From an uncultured Actinomycetes bacterium (GTDB lineage Bacteria > Actinomycetota > Acidimicrobiia > Acidimicrobiales > Ilumatobacteraceae), in NCBI GenBank assembly GCA_937927625.1, contig CALBSD010000050.1, positions 1-25,978 of the forward strand: 25,978 bases of DNA, written 5' to 3'. Positions 15,014 through 22,259 of this stretch are shown here, in pieces. A program made the translations under genes and the position numbers. A model generated the notes under the pieces. It saw only the letters and a list, made by a program, of their open reading frames with translations. It did no database searches and was not told the origin of the DNA. Each line of letters opens with the position of its first letter. Positions within the stretch are counted from its first letter, which is position 1.

Positions 15014-16174
15014 ATGAACTCCCCACAGAATACGGCGAAGCCGCTTGAAGGACTAATAGTCGCCGACCTCTCACGAGTATTGGCTGGCCCGTACTGCTCG
15101 ATGTTGCTTGCCGACATGGGCGCCACCGTGGTGAAGGTCGAGAGCGCAGCAGGCGACGACACACGCACGTGGGTGCCACCGACCAAGGATGGCGTCGCCA
15201 CCTACTACATGTCCATCAACCGCAACAAGCAGTCGATTGTTTTGGATTACGGAAACCCAGATGATTTGCAATTGGTCAAGAAGTTGGTGCGCAATGCCGA
15301 CATTTGTTTGGAGAACTTCAAGGTCGGTGGCTTGAAGAAATTTGGACTCGATTATGAATCAGTCAGTGTCGATAATCCTGGATTGATTTATCTCTCCATC
15401 AGCGGATTTGGAACAGCTGAAGGCGCATGGTTGCCGGGCTATGACCTCATCGTTCAAGCGGTGTCTGGTCTGATGAGTCTGACGGGTGAACCAGATGGTC
15501 AGCCGTACCGCGCAGGTATTTCTGTGTTCGATGTGATGGCCGGCTTGCACGGAACAATTGGTGTTCTTGCTGCACTCAACCAGCGCAATCTCACGGGCAA
15601 GGGACAACATGTTGAAGTCAACTTGTTGTCGTCGGCCATGTCGGGCTTGGTGAACCAGACCGCTGCGTACACCGCTGCTGGTGTTGTGCCATTCCGTATG
15701 GGTAATGCACACCCCAGCCTGTTCCCGTACGAAGCGTTGCCAACAAAAGACCGCGACCTCATCATCGCTGCAGGGAACGATAAGCAGTTCCGCTCATTGT
15801 GTGGCGTGCTGGGTATCGAACACCTCGCAGATGACCCACGCTTCAAGATCAACGCAGATCGCACAAAGAATCGCGAAGAATTGCGCCCGTTTTTGTTGGA
15901 GAAATTGGCCGAATGGATGTCGGACGATTTGTTCATTGAACTCAACAAGGTGGGTGTTCCATGCGGCCCAATCAACTCCATCGGTGATGGTGTTGAACTT
16001 GCAGAAAAGCTCGGACTTCGCCCTCGCGTAACCGTGGGTGAAGGCGATCGCGAAGTGACTCTGGTGCGTAACCCGATCACATTTAGTGACGGCGATCTTG
16101 AATATCGAATGCCACCACCACTTTTGGGTGAGCACTCCGATGAAATTCGTGACTGGTTGAAAGGACTGGATTAA
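15014..16174 (+). CDS. Class III CoA-transferase (CaiB/BaiF family)
   Basis: This is a 386-residue CoA-transferase of family III, which moves CoA between carboxylic acids through an aspartyl-CoA anhydride. The start is typical: KPLEGLIVADLSRVLAGPYCSMLLADMGATVVKVE. The catalytic aspartate is D173 in AGISVFDVMAGLHG (D169 in formyl-CoA transferase). GYDLIVQAVSGLMSLTGEPDGQPYR and the ending PPPLLGEHSDEI are also family hallmarks. ATG 15014 was chosen because the domain starts eight residues later. The 46 codons upstream are antisense to the IclR gene. A gap of 2 bases to the next gene shows an operon. Donor and acceptor acids are not known. Confidence 0.92.
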   Translation: MNSPQNTAKPLEGLIVADLSRVLAGPYCSMLLADMGATVVKVESAAGDDTRTWVPPTKDGVATYYMSINRNKQSIVLDYGNPDDLQLVKKLVRNADICLENFKVGGLKKFGLDYESVSVDNPGLIYLSISGFGTAEGAWLPGYDLIVQAVSGLMSLTGEPDGQPYRAGISVFDVMAGLHGTIGVLAALNQRNLTGKGQHVEVNLLSSAMSGLVNQTAAYTAAGVVPFRMGNAHPSLFPYEALPTKDRDLIIAAGNDKQFRSLCGVLGIEHLADDPRFKINADRTKNREELRPFLLEKLAEWMSDDLFIELNKVGVPCGPINSIGDGVELAEKLGLRPRVTVGEGDREVTLVRNPITFSDGDLEYRMPPPLLGEHSDEIRDWLKGLD

Positions 16175-16176
16175 TC

Positions 16177-16968
16177 ATGGCAACAGAACAACCCACATAC
16201 CGCACAGGTCTTGGAACATCGGATGCGGACAGCATCACATTGTTGGGTCACGACTTAGCGTCGGAACTGCTCGGCAAGATTTCCTTTGGTGAACTTGCGT
16301 ATTACCTAATTGCTAAGCAGCGCCCATCAAAGGGTCAACTTGTGATGTTCGAAGCAGTTCTTGCAGCACTTGCAGACCACGGGTTCACTCCCACCGCAAT
16401 CGCTGCACGTCTCACGTATGCCAGCGCGCCGGATTCATTGCAGGGTGCACTTGCAGCCGGACTCTTGGGTGGTGGCTCGCGCTTCCTCGGTGTTACTGAA
16501 GACTGTGCGTTGTTCTTGAATGCACAGTTGCAACAAGTCGGTACCCAAACACGCACCGATGCCGAATGGGACGATGTTGCACGCAATGTAGTGCGATCCC
16601 AGAAAGAGATCGGCAAGTTTGTCCCTGGTCTGGGACACCCGGTGCACAAGCAGGGCGACCCACGCACGCCAGTCCTGATGGCGTTGGCTCGTGAGAATGG
16701 AACCTTTGGTCCTCACCTTGCTCTCTTTGAAGCAATTGGTCGTTCGCACTCGGATGTTCTGGGCAAGCACCTTCCTTTGAATGGCGCAGGCGTGTGTGGA
16801 GCGGTATTGGCAGACCTTGGTCTCCCTCTCGGCGTGATGCGCGGCGTCGCTCTCCTGGCTCGCTGCGCTGGCCTGCTCGGTCACATCGTGGAAGAGCAGA
16901 CCCATCCGGTGGGCATTGACATCTATATGAACGTCGATCGCAATATCGACTACCAGCCACCCAAATAG
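16177..16968 (+). CDS. Citryl-CoA lyase / citrate-synthase-like protein
   Basis: This is a 263-residue protein of the citrate-synthase fold, in the short form annotated as citryl-CoA lyase. The conserved block is FVPGLGHPVHKQGDPRTPVLMALA with H154, equivalent to the GxGH motif of citrate synthase and ATP-citrate lyase. NGAGVCGAVLADLGLPLGVMRG and LARCAGLLGHIVEEQ form the final active-site helices. At half the usual citrate-synthase length, it lacks the N-terminal large-domain part. Members split or form C-C bonds between acetyl-CoA and an oxo-acid. Tightly coupled to the CoA-transferase (2-base gap), it may cleave the thioester made there. The substrate cannot be read from sequence. Confidence 0.8.
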   Translation: MATEQPTYRTGLGTSDADSITLLGHDLASELLGKISFGELAYYLIAKQRPSKGQLVMFEAVLAALADHGFTPTAIAARLTYASAPDSLQGALAAGLLGGGSRFLGVTEDCALFLNAQLQQVGTQTRTDAEWDDVARNVVRSQKEIGKFVPGLGHPVHKQGDPRTPVLMALARENGTFGPHLALFEAIGRSHSDVLGKHLPLNGAGVCGAVLADLGLPLGVMRGVALLARCAGLLGHIVEEQTHPVGIDIYMNVDRNIDYQPPK

Positions 16969-16988
16969 CGCCAAGTCGGGAAACCGAA

Positions 16989-17011
16989 GCCCCATAAGGG
17001 TTTTGTGGGGC
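16989..17011 (+). terminator. Weak hairpin behind the lyase gene
   Basis: GCCCCA (16989-16994) and TGGGGC (17006-17011) make a 6-bp GC-rich stem 20 bases after the lyase stop. No T-run follows, so it would be at best a weak or factor-dependent terminator. Confidence 0.3.
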
Positions 17012-17023
17012 AACGGACTCGTT

Positions 17024-17039
17024 TGTGTCGCCGGACACA
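17024..17039 (+). promoter_or_regulatory. Variant TGTGTC/GACACA inverted repeat
   Basis: TGTGTC (17024-17029) and GACACA (17034-17039) pair perfectly with a 4-base spacer, and the right side contains CGGACAC. It lies 34 bases before the better site at 17073-17095 in the same intergenic region. The spacing differs by one base from the other sites, so it may be a secondary site or chance. Confidence 0.35.
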
Positions 17040-17072
17040 TGAAATCCACCCTCTACTGACCGCCTATTGGTA

Positions 17073-17095
17073 ATTTGTCCGCTAGTCGGGCAAAT
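17073..17095 (+). promoter_or_regulatory. Candidate operator before the four-helix membrane protein
   Basis: ATTTGTCCG (17073-17081) and CGGGCAAAT (17087-17095) form a 9-bp inverted repeat with one mismatch and a 5-base spacer. The core TGTCCG-N5-CGG(A/G)CA equals the site before the VOC gene. It ends 32 bases before ATG 17128. The arm ATTTGTCCG occurs again, base for base, at 18966-18974. Confidence 0.58.
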
Positions 17096-17127
17096 AGCCC
17101 GCACTTCACCTCCTGGGGGAAAACAAA

Positions 17128-17664
17128 ATGGCAAATTCACTTGCACCTAGCGCTTCACAGCGTTGGCACAAATGGGTTGAAGAGCATCCAGTGGGCGGCC
17201 TCGCCCTCATTGGTGTCATCGCGACCCAACTCGGCACCTACTTTGGCTACTGCTTCAACGCAATTGGCCTTCCACAGCTTCCATGGCCTGCCTATAACGG
17301 CGCGCTCATTGCCGGAGCTGCTGGTGACAAGGGAGCATCTTGGGGAAGCCCAATGGCTCAGTACTTCACTGGCCAGTCCATGCACTTCGTCAACGGCATT
17401 GTGTTCTGCATCTTGTTCGGCGTTATTGCACACAAGGCAATCCCTGTTGCGAACCACGTCGTCAAGGGTCTTATCTATGGCGTCATCATGACGATCATCA
17501 GCATCGGCTTCCTTGTTCCATACGCATACGCACCGAAGTCGGGCTACGGCCTCTTCTCGTTCGATACGCCAAACGGTTGGAAGCTTCCAGCAGGCGTTCT
17601 CCTCTGGCACCTCATTTACGGTGCTGTGATTGGTCTTCTGTACCAGCCAAAGAACAACGACTAG
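17128..17664 (+). CDS. Four-helix membrane protein of unknown function
   Basis: This encodes 178 residues with four predicted membrane helices (about 22-43, 86-102, 112-134 and 155-172). Conserved-looking polar residues sit inside or next to helices: H86 and N89 in MHFVNGIVF, and H161 in LLWHLIYGAVIGLLY. These could bind a metal, a haem or a proton path, but that is speculation. I do not recognise the family. The ribosome site GGGGGA (17115-17120) is 7 bases from ATG. It is a single-gene unit: an operator is in front and a strong terminator is behind. Shared control with the VOC, MetE-like and flavoprotein units suggests a transport or membrane redox role for the same pathway. Confidence 0.78.
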   Translation: MANSLAPSASQRWHKWVEEHPVGGLALIGVIATQLGTYFGYCFNAIGLPQLPWPAYNGALIAGAAGDKGASWGSPMAQYFTGQSMHFVNGIVFCILFGVIAHKAIPVANHVVKGLIYGVIMTIISIGFLVPYAYAPKSGYGLFSFDTPNGWKLPAGVLLWHLIYGAVIGLLYQPKNND

Positions 17665-17693
17665 TCAATTCGCACTAGCGATACAGACAAACG

Positions 17694-17730
17694 AAGAGCC
17701 CGGTCCGAGAGGACCGGGCTCTTTGCTTTT
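17694..17730. terminator. Strong intrinsic terminator, probably bidirectional
   Basis: A perfect 13-bp stem runs from 17694 to 17723, with core arms GAGCCCGGTCC and GGACCGGGCTC around the loop GAGA. It is followed by TTGCTTTT on the plus strand. It sits between the converging membrane-protein and MetE-like genes. On the minus strand the tract behind it is only moderately T-rich, so termination is likely stronger for the plus-strand gene. Confidence 0.92.
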
Positions 17731-17745
17731 CGAAGTGAAGTGTTG

Positions 17746-18894
17746 TTACGTGAAGAGGCGCTTTGACGCAATCTCGCAACCCTGCGACAACGCCGCGAGC
17801 TTTGCAAAGACCACATCAGGGTCAATCGTTGTAGTGCCCACGTGCACGGAGAAACCACAGTCAACGCCTGCCAACAAACGATCAGGTGAAACGACCTCTG
17901 CCCACTGTCCCAATCGTTGTGCAATCAGTTCTGGATGTTCGATGTAGTTCGACTGTGGCTCGATCACTCCGGGACAAATGAACTTGTCGGCTGGAACACC
18001 AAGTTCCTTCAACACGCTCCACTCATGTGAGTGACGTGGGTTTGCGCCTTCAAACAACACTGTTTGTGGCTTCGCTGTCCACACGATGTCGATGATGTCT
18101 TGAATAGGAACGTCATGATGGTGAGGACCTGGATAGTTGCCCCAGCACAAGTGCATACGAAGCTGTTCAGCAGGAATATTGCGCACGGCATGGTTCAACG
18201 CTTCGATATTTGTACGAATCGTGCTGCGGAAATCTTCGAGAGATAATTGTGCATATGCAGAGTGGCGACCCATTGCAAGGTCGGGACAGTCCACCTGCAC
18301 CACAGCTCCGGCTGCAGCAATCGCTTCGTATTCAAAGCGCATTGCTTCTGCAATAGCAAAGACGTATTCCTCGCGGGTCTTGTAGAACTCGTTGCCAAAG
18401 AACAAGGAGACAACACCAGGCGATGCTGCACTGGTGAAAATATCCTTGTGGCCAAAGCTCTTTGCAGCGGCGGACAACTCCGTCATGTCCTTTACTGCGG
18501 CGGTCTTATCAATCACTTCAATTGCGCTGGTGCATGCGGGAGCAGAACGCTTGCGGCGCCCTGGGTTGCCGGCAACAGCTTCTGCACTGCGTGGGAAGTC
18601 AACGAGGTCATCGAAGAAATAATTCTGAATGGACTCGCCGGCAAAACCCGAAAGGCGATCCTTTACATACGTTGCATATGACGGCTTTGACATTTCGCCG
18701 TCATTAATGATGGTGACGCCGGCCTTCACCTGCTTCTCCACGATTTCTACGATTGCTTTTGAGATGCGCTCGTCCAAAGCGACCTTGTCGACGGGAATGC
18801 CGTCTCCCATGGCCCACATCAACTGAATGAGATCGTCAGGACGAGGCAAGCTGCCTGTGTGAGTGCTTGGGATGAGATGCGATGGAGATGCCAT
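17746..18894 (-). CDS. MetE-like zinc methyl/alkyl-transferase
   Basis: This is a 382-residue protein of the cobalamin-independent methionine-synthase/UROD-like barrel family, which also contains epoxyalkane:coenzyme M transferase. It opens with IPSTHTGSLPRP and carries the four expected zinc ligands: H248 and C250 (HLCWGN), E282 (LFEGANPR) and C346 (VDCGF). VDCPDLAMGRH is another core strand. Only the C-terminal catalytic barrel is present; the N-terminal half of full MetE is absent, so it is unlikely to be the cell's main methionine synthase. It activates a thiol for attack on a methyl or alkyl donor. The start at 18894 has AGGAA 6 bases upstream; a TTG at 18939 lies in the operator and is rejected. 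Confidence 0.84.
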   Translation of the reverse strand: MASPSHLIPSTHTGSLPRPDDLIQLMWAMGDGIPVDKVALDERISKAIVEIVEKQVKAGVTIINDGEMSKPSYATYVKDRLSGFAGESIQNYFFDDLVDFPRSAEAVAGNPGRRKRSAPACTSAIEVIDKTAAVKDMTELSAAAKSFGHKDIFTSAASPGVVSLFFGNEFYKTREEYVFAIAEAMRFEYEAIAAAGAVVQVDCPDLAMGRHSAYAQLSLEDFRSTIRTNIEALNHAVRNIPAEQLRMHLCWGNYPGPHHHDVPIQDIIDIVWTAKPQTVLFEGANPRHSHEWSVLKELGVPADKFICPGVIEPQSNYIEHPELIAQRLGQWAEVVSPDRLLAGVDCGFSVHVGTTTIDPDVVFAKLAALSQGCEIASKRLFT

Positions 18895-18922
18895 GTGATT
18901 CCTAACAGTGGAGAATCCTGAA

Positions 18923-18974
18923 ATCTTATGTGCGGACAAGTGTCCGAAGGGCGGTCACGTGGGAAATTTGTCCG
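18923..18974. promoter_or_regulatory. Divergent promoter region with several TGTCCG sites
   Basis: CGGACA (18933-18938) and TGTCCG (18941-18946) form a perfect inverted repeat with a 2-base spacer. GTGTCCG (18940-18946) also pairs with CGGTCAC (18952-18958) at the 5-base spacing seen elsewhere, with one mismatch. A further half-site ATTTGTCCG lies at 18966-18974. TAAGAT on the minus strand (18923-18928) is a plausible -10 for the MetE-like gene, directly beside the first repeat. The region serves both divergent genes. Confidence 0.6.
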
Positions 18975-19007
18975 CATTAGAAAAGTGTTCGTTCTCGTTC
19001 GCAGACC

Positions 19008-19013
19008 TAATCT
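19008..19013 (+). promoter_or_regulatory. Candidate -10 element of a leaderless start (flavoprotein gene)
   Basis: TAATCT is separated by 6 bases from GTG 19020, and no Shine-Dalgarno is present. This fits leaderless transcription. The -35 position (18985-18990, GTGTTC) is poor, suggesting the promoter depends on, or is governed by, the TGTCCG sites upstream. Confidence 0.45.
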
Positions 19014-19019
19014 GTCTCC

Positions 19020-20261
19020 GTGCAAAACATTGTGATTGTTGGAGCCTCATTGGCCGGAACTCGTGCAGCAGAAACACTGCGCTCAGGTGGATTCACGGGC
19101 ACCATCACAATGGTGGGTGCAGAAGCACAGAAGCCTTATGACCGGCCACCATTGTCGAAGAACTACCTCGCTGGCGATTGGGACGAAGAGCGTGTGGCAT
19201 TGCGCAAGCCTGAGGCATTGGATGAGCTGAATCTCACATGGAAGCTGGGCGTCGCTGCAACTGCATTAGACACCGCTGAAAAGAGCGTCACATTGGCTGA
19301 TGGTTCGATCATCTCTTACGACGGACTGATCATCGCAACGGGTGGCGATGTGCGCCGCCTTCCCAATCAGCCCGCCATCGCAGGTGTACACACGCTTCGA
19401 ACGTTGGATGATGCCACGGCATTGCGAGACGAAATTGCAGAGGGTACGAAGGTCGTGGTGATCGGAGCCGGATTCATTGGCTTAGAAGCAGCAGCAACTG
19501 CGAAGAAGCGCGGTGCAGATGTCACCGTGCTCGAGGGATTAGAAGCGCCACTCATTCGAGCAATGGGTGCAGAGATGGGTGCGGCAATTGGTGCGGTGCA
19601 TGAACGCAATGGCGTACGTGTGATGTGCAGCGTGCACGTTGCCAGCATCAATGGTGGCGCGAAGGTCACCGGCGTGACGTTGGCAAGTGGAGAAACGATT
19701 CCCGCAGATGTTGTAATTGTGGGCATTGGTGTATCGCCGGCAACAACATGGCTGGAGAGTTCAGGTCTTACATTGCGCGATGGCGTGGTGTGCAATGCGA
19801 ATCTCAATGCCGGACCCGAAATGGTTTTCGTAGCGGGCGACGTATTACGTTGGCCGAACGCATTGTTCGCAGATGTAGAAGCAGACATGCGTGTTGAACA
19901 TTGGACCAATGCAGCAGAACAAGGTGCAGTTGCGGCAACCAATCTGCTTGCAGCAATGAATGCACAACCACAAATGCCGTATGAAGTGGTGCCCTTTTTC
20001 TGGAGCGATCAGTTCGATGCACGTATCCAGTGCCTTGGCCGCCCGAGCGCCAATGCACGAGTAGATGTTGTTGCTGGTAATCCATCTGATGGTAAATGGT
20101 GCAGTATTTACAGCGTGAATGATCGTTTGACCGCAGTACTTGGCGTATCGCAACCCAAGTTAGTGATGCCAAGCCGCGGACTTCTTTCCACACACACGTC
20201 GCGTGAAGATGCGCTTGCACACTTTGCGCGCGTCACCGCTCCACCCCCACCGGCTGCATAA
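19020..20261 (+). CDS. Ferredoxin-reductase-type FAD/NAD(P) oxidoreductase
   Basis: This is a 413-residue flavoprotein of the putidaredoxin/rhodocoxin-reductase family, which passes electrons from NAD(P)H to a ferredoxin serving a P450 or Rieske oxygenase. It shows the FAD-binding IVIVGASLAGTRAAETLR, the YDRPPLSKNYL motif, ATGG, the NAD(P)-binding GAGFIGLEAA (149-154 core) and the second FAD motif FVAGDV with D274. The C-terminal reductase domain follows (VPFFWSDQFDARIQCLGRP). No ferredoxin or oxygenase is encoded in the window, so the partner must be elsewhere. It starts with GTG and no ribosome site. The MarR gene follows after 6 bases. The operator region upstream is shared with the divergent MetE-like gene. 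Confidence 0.93.
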   Translation: MQNIVIVGASLAGTRAAETLRSGGFTGTITMVGAEAQKPYDRPPLSKNYLAGDWDEERVALRKPEALDELNLTWKLGVAATALDTAEKSVTLADGSIISYDGLIIATGGDVRRLPNQPAIAGVHTLRTLDDATALRDEIAEGTKVVVIGAGFIGLEAAATAKKRGADVTVLEGLEAPLIRAMGAEMGAAIGAVHERNGVRVMCSVHVASINGGAKVTGVTLASGETIPADVVIVGIGVSPATTWLESSGLTLRDGVVCNANLNAGPEMVFVAGDVLRWPNALFADVEADMRVEHWTNAAEQGAVAATNLLAAMNAQPQMPYEVVPFFWSDQFDARIQCLGRPSANARVDVVAGNPSDGKWCSIYSVNDRLTAVLGVSQPKLVMPSRGLLSTHTSREDALAHFARVTAPPPPAA

Positions 20262-20267
20262 AGAAAC

Positions 20268-20711
20268 ATGACTCTTCCAGACGCAGAACGACTAGGAGTG
20301 TGGCGTGCGTTCTTAACAGCGCATGCAGCTCTCGACAAGATGTTGTCGCGCGCATTGGAAGAAGAGAACGACTTACAAAGACCATGGTTTGAGATCCTTG
20401 ATGCGCTTGCAACAAGCACCGATGACTCACTGCGCTTTCATGACCTTGCAGAACGAGTTATGGCAAATCCGTCGAGCCTCTCGCGGCAACTCGACAAGCT
20501 AGAAGAGAAAAAACTGATCGTGCGCGAGAAGTCGGTTCTTGACGACGGTCGCGCCATCTTGATCGTGTTGACACCGAGAGGTCACGACTCCTGGAAGGAG
20601 GCGAGCCTCACGTACTACCGCATCGTGCGACGCACCTTCAGTAACACGCTCACGGATACTGATGTCGTGGCATTAAACCGAGTCTTTTCAAAGGTTTTGG
20701 AAGCCGATTAA
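20268..20711 (+). CDS. MarR-family transcription regulator
   Basis: This is a 147-residue winged-helix regulator. The DNA-binding part is LRFHDLAERVMANPSSLSRQLDKLEEKKLIVREKSVLDDGRAILIVLTPRG, with the wing containing the DDGR motif usual in MarR proteins. The flanking helices make the dimer interface. It lies 6 bases behind the flavoprotein gene and is almost certainly in its operon. Autoregulation through the TGTCCG inverted repeats at 18933-18974 is therefore the simplest hypothesis for what binds them. MarR proteins commonly bind short inverted repeats and release on phenolic or acyl ligands, but the ligand here is unknown. The thiolase gene begins 78 bases downstream. Confidence 0.92.
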   Translation: MTLPDAERLGVWRAFLTAHAALDKMLSRALEEENDLQRPWFEILDALATSTDDSLRFHDLAERVMANPSSLSRQLDKLEEKKLIVREKSVLDDGRAILIVLTPRGHDSWKEASLTYYRIVRRTFSNTLTDTDVVALNRVFSKVLEAD

Positions 20712-20789
20712 CTCCTCATCCTCCAACTTTGGCTGGCGGTGCCAAACAGGGCAGACTTTGTGCCAGTCAAGGAACCAAAGGGGACCCCA

Positions 20790-21959
20790 ATGCAAAACGC
20801 AGTCATCGTCGACGCACTTCGCACACCACTCGGCAAGCGCAATGGTCGCTTGAAGGATTGGCACCCCGTCGATCTCGCTGGTTACACATTGAAGGCTCTT
20901 GTCGAGCGCAATGGCATCGACCCCACACTCATTGAAGATGTGATCATGGGTTGCGTGATGCAGGTGGGCGAGCAGAGCCTCAACGTTGGTCGCAACGCAG
21001 TTCTTGCTGCGGGCCTTCCCGACACCATTCCGGGCACCACCATTGACCGCCAATGTGGTTCCAGCCAGCAGGCCGCTCACTTCGCAGCGCAGGGAGTCAT
21101 GGCCGGTGCGTACGACGTGGTGATCGCAGCAGGTGTGGAAGTCATGACACGTGTTCCCATGGGTTCTGCAATTGCTGATGGCAAGTACGGCTTTCCATTC
21201 GGTCCCGAAGTTTCCGCTCGTTATGCACCAGAAGGTGGCCTTGTTCCGCAGGGCGTCAGTGCAGAAATGATTGCCGACAAGTGGGGCATTACTCGTGAAG
21301 ACATGGACCGTTTTGGTGCGCGTTCACAGGCTCTTGCAGCACAGGCAACGGCTGAAGGTCGTTTCGAGCGCGAGATTCTTCCTGTCAATGATGCTGAAGG
21401 AAAGCTGATGACGACTGACGAAGGAATTCGTGAATCTCCATTTGAAAAGCTGCAGCAGCTCAAGCCTGCATTCCGCAGCGAAGAAGATGGTGGTCGCGTG
21501 ACTGCTGGTAACTCCAGCCAAATCACCGATGGTGCGTCCGCAATGCTCATCATGAGTGAAGAGAAGTGCCGCGCACTTGGTCTGACACCTCGCGCACGTT
21601 TCGTGAACTTCGGACTTGCTGGTGACAACCCGCAGCTCATGCTCACTGCACCCATTCCTGCAACGCAGAAGGCACTTGCTAAGGCCGGTCTCACCATGGG
21701 CGATATGGACATCACAGAGATCAACGAAGCATTCGCATCTGTTGTTCTTGCATGGGAGAAGGAATTGCACCCTGACATGTCGAAGGTGAACCCCAACGGT
21801 GGTGCCATTGCTTTGGGTCACCCACTGGGCGCATCGGGCACACGCTTGATGACCACTCTCTTGCACGAGCTTGAGCGCACCGGCGGTCGTTACGGCTTGC
21901 AGACAATGTGTGAAGGTGGTGGCATGGCCAACGCCACCATCATCGAACGTCTCGGCTAA
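20790..21959 (+). CDS. Thiolase (acetyl-CoA acyltransferase)
   Basis: This is a 389-residue thiolase that cleaves 3-oxoacyl-CoA with CoA, or condenses acyl-CoA units in reverse. The nucleophile is C89 in DRQCGSSQQA, the base is H344 in AIALGHPLGASGTR, and the second cysteine is C374 in MCEGGGMANA. The last motif differs from the common CIGGGQG; CEGGGMA-type endings occur in actinobacterial and steroid-type thiolases. AGNSSQITDGASAMLIM is the usual CoA-binding loop. The start at 20790 has AAAGGGGA 5 bases upstream. The 17 codons from 20739 are discarded because the protein naturally begins MQNAVIVDALRTP. It fits beta-oxidation of the acids activated in this block, though it may be an independent unit. 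Confidence 0.93.
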   Translation: MQNAVIVDALRTPLGKRNGRLKDWHPVDLAGYTLKALVERNGIDPTLIEDVIMGCVMQVGEQSLNVGRNAVLAAGLPDTIPGTTIDRQCGSSQQAAHFAAQGVMAGAYDVVIAAGVEVMTRVPMGSAIADGKYGFPFGPEVSARYAPEGGLVPQGVSAEMIADKWGITREDMDRFGARSQALAAQATAEGRFEREILPVNDAEGKLMTTDEGIRESPFEKLQQLKPAFRSEEDGGRVTAGNSSQITDGASAMLIMSEEKCRALGLTPRARFVNFGLAGDNPQLMLTAPIPATQKALAKAGLTMGDMDITEINEAFASVVLAWEKELHPDMSKVNPNGGAIALGHPLGASGTRLMTTLLHELERTGGRYGLQTMCEGGGMANATIIERLG

Positions 21960-21977
21960 TTCGTTAAGACTCTCATC

Positions 21978-22259
21978 ATGTTCAGCATCTCGATTCCGGC
22001 CTGGGGCACTTTTGTCTGGGTCGGTGTCGGACTGTTGATTATGCGCGTGATGTGGAAGTTCGGCTTTGGCATGTTGAAGTCGATGACCTCGATGATGCCC
22101 GAGCCGCCACCAAGCGGGGAGATGCGCAAAATCAATGTGCGTTATCGCTGCGGAGTCTGTGGCGTAGAACTACGCATGGTGATGGCGCCGGACGAGGATC
22201 CGCCCCCACCCAAGCACTGCTTGGAAGATATGGACATCATCGCGCCCGTCTTCGAATAG
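21978..22259 (+). CDS. Small membrane-anchored zinc-ribbon protein
   Basis: This encodes 93 residues. An N-terminal membrane segment (about 8-25, AWGTFVWVGVGLLIMRVMW) leads through a Pro-rich linker (MPEPPPSGEM) to a compact metal-binding part. That part has C58-x-x-C61 (YRCGVCGVELRM) and H80-C81 (PPKHCLEDM), together a plausible Cys3His zinc site. The MAPDEDPPPPKHC stretch looks strongly conserved, and I recall similar short proteins in actinobacteria, but no function is known to me. It begins 18 bases after the thiolase stop, so cotranscription is possible. It converges with crgA. Confidence 0.72.
   Translation: MFSISIPAWGTFVWVGVGLLIMRVMWKFGFGMLKSMTSMMPEPPPSGEMRKINVRYRCGVCGVELRMVMAPDEDPPPPKHCLEDMDIIAPVFE

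Noticed and set aside
14142..15017. Plus-strand ORF of 291 residues opposite the IclR gene
   Set aside because: It is the exact antisense of a clear IclR-family gene with its own ribosome site; the translation is rich in Ser, Arg and Thr with no domain or hydrophobic core.
18895..18939. TTG start at 18939 for the MetE-like gene
   Set aside because: It would translate the operator region. The ATG at 18894 has AGGAA at the right distance and the family start follows it.
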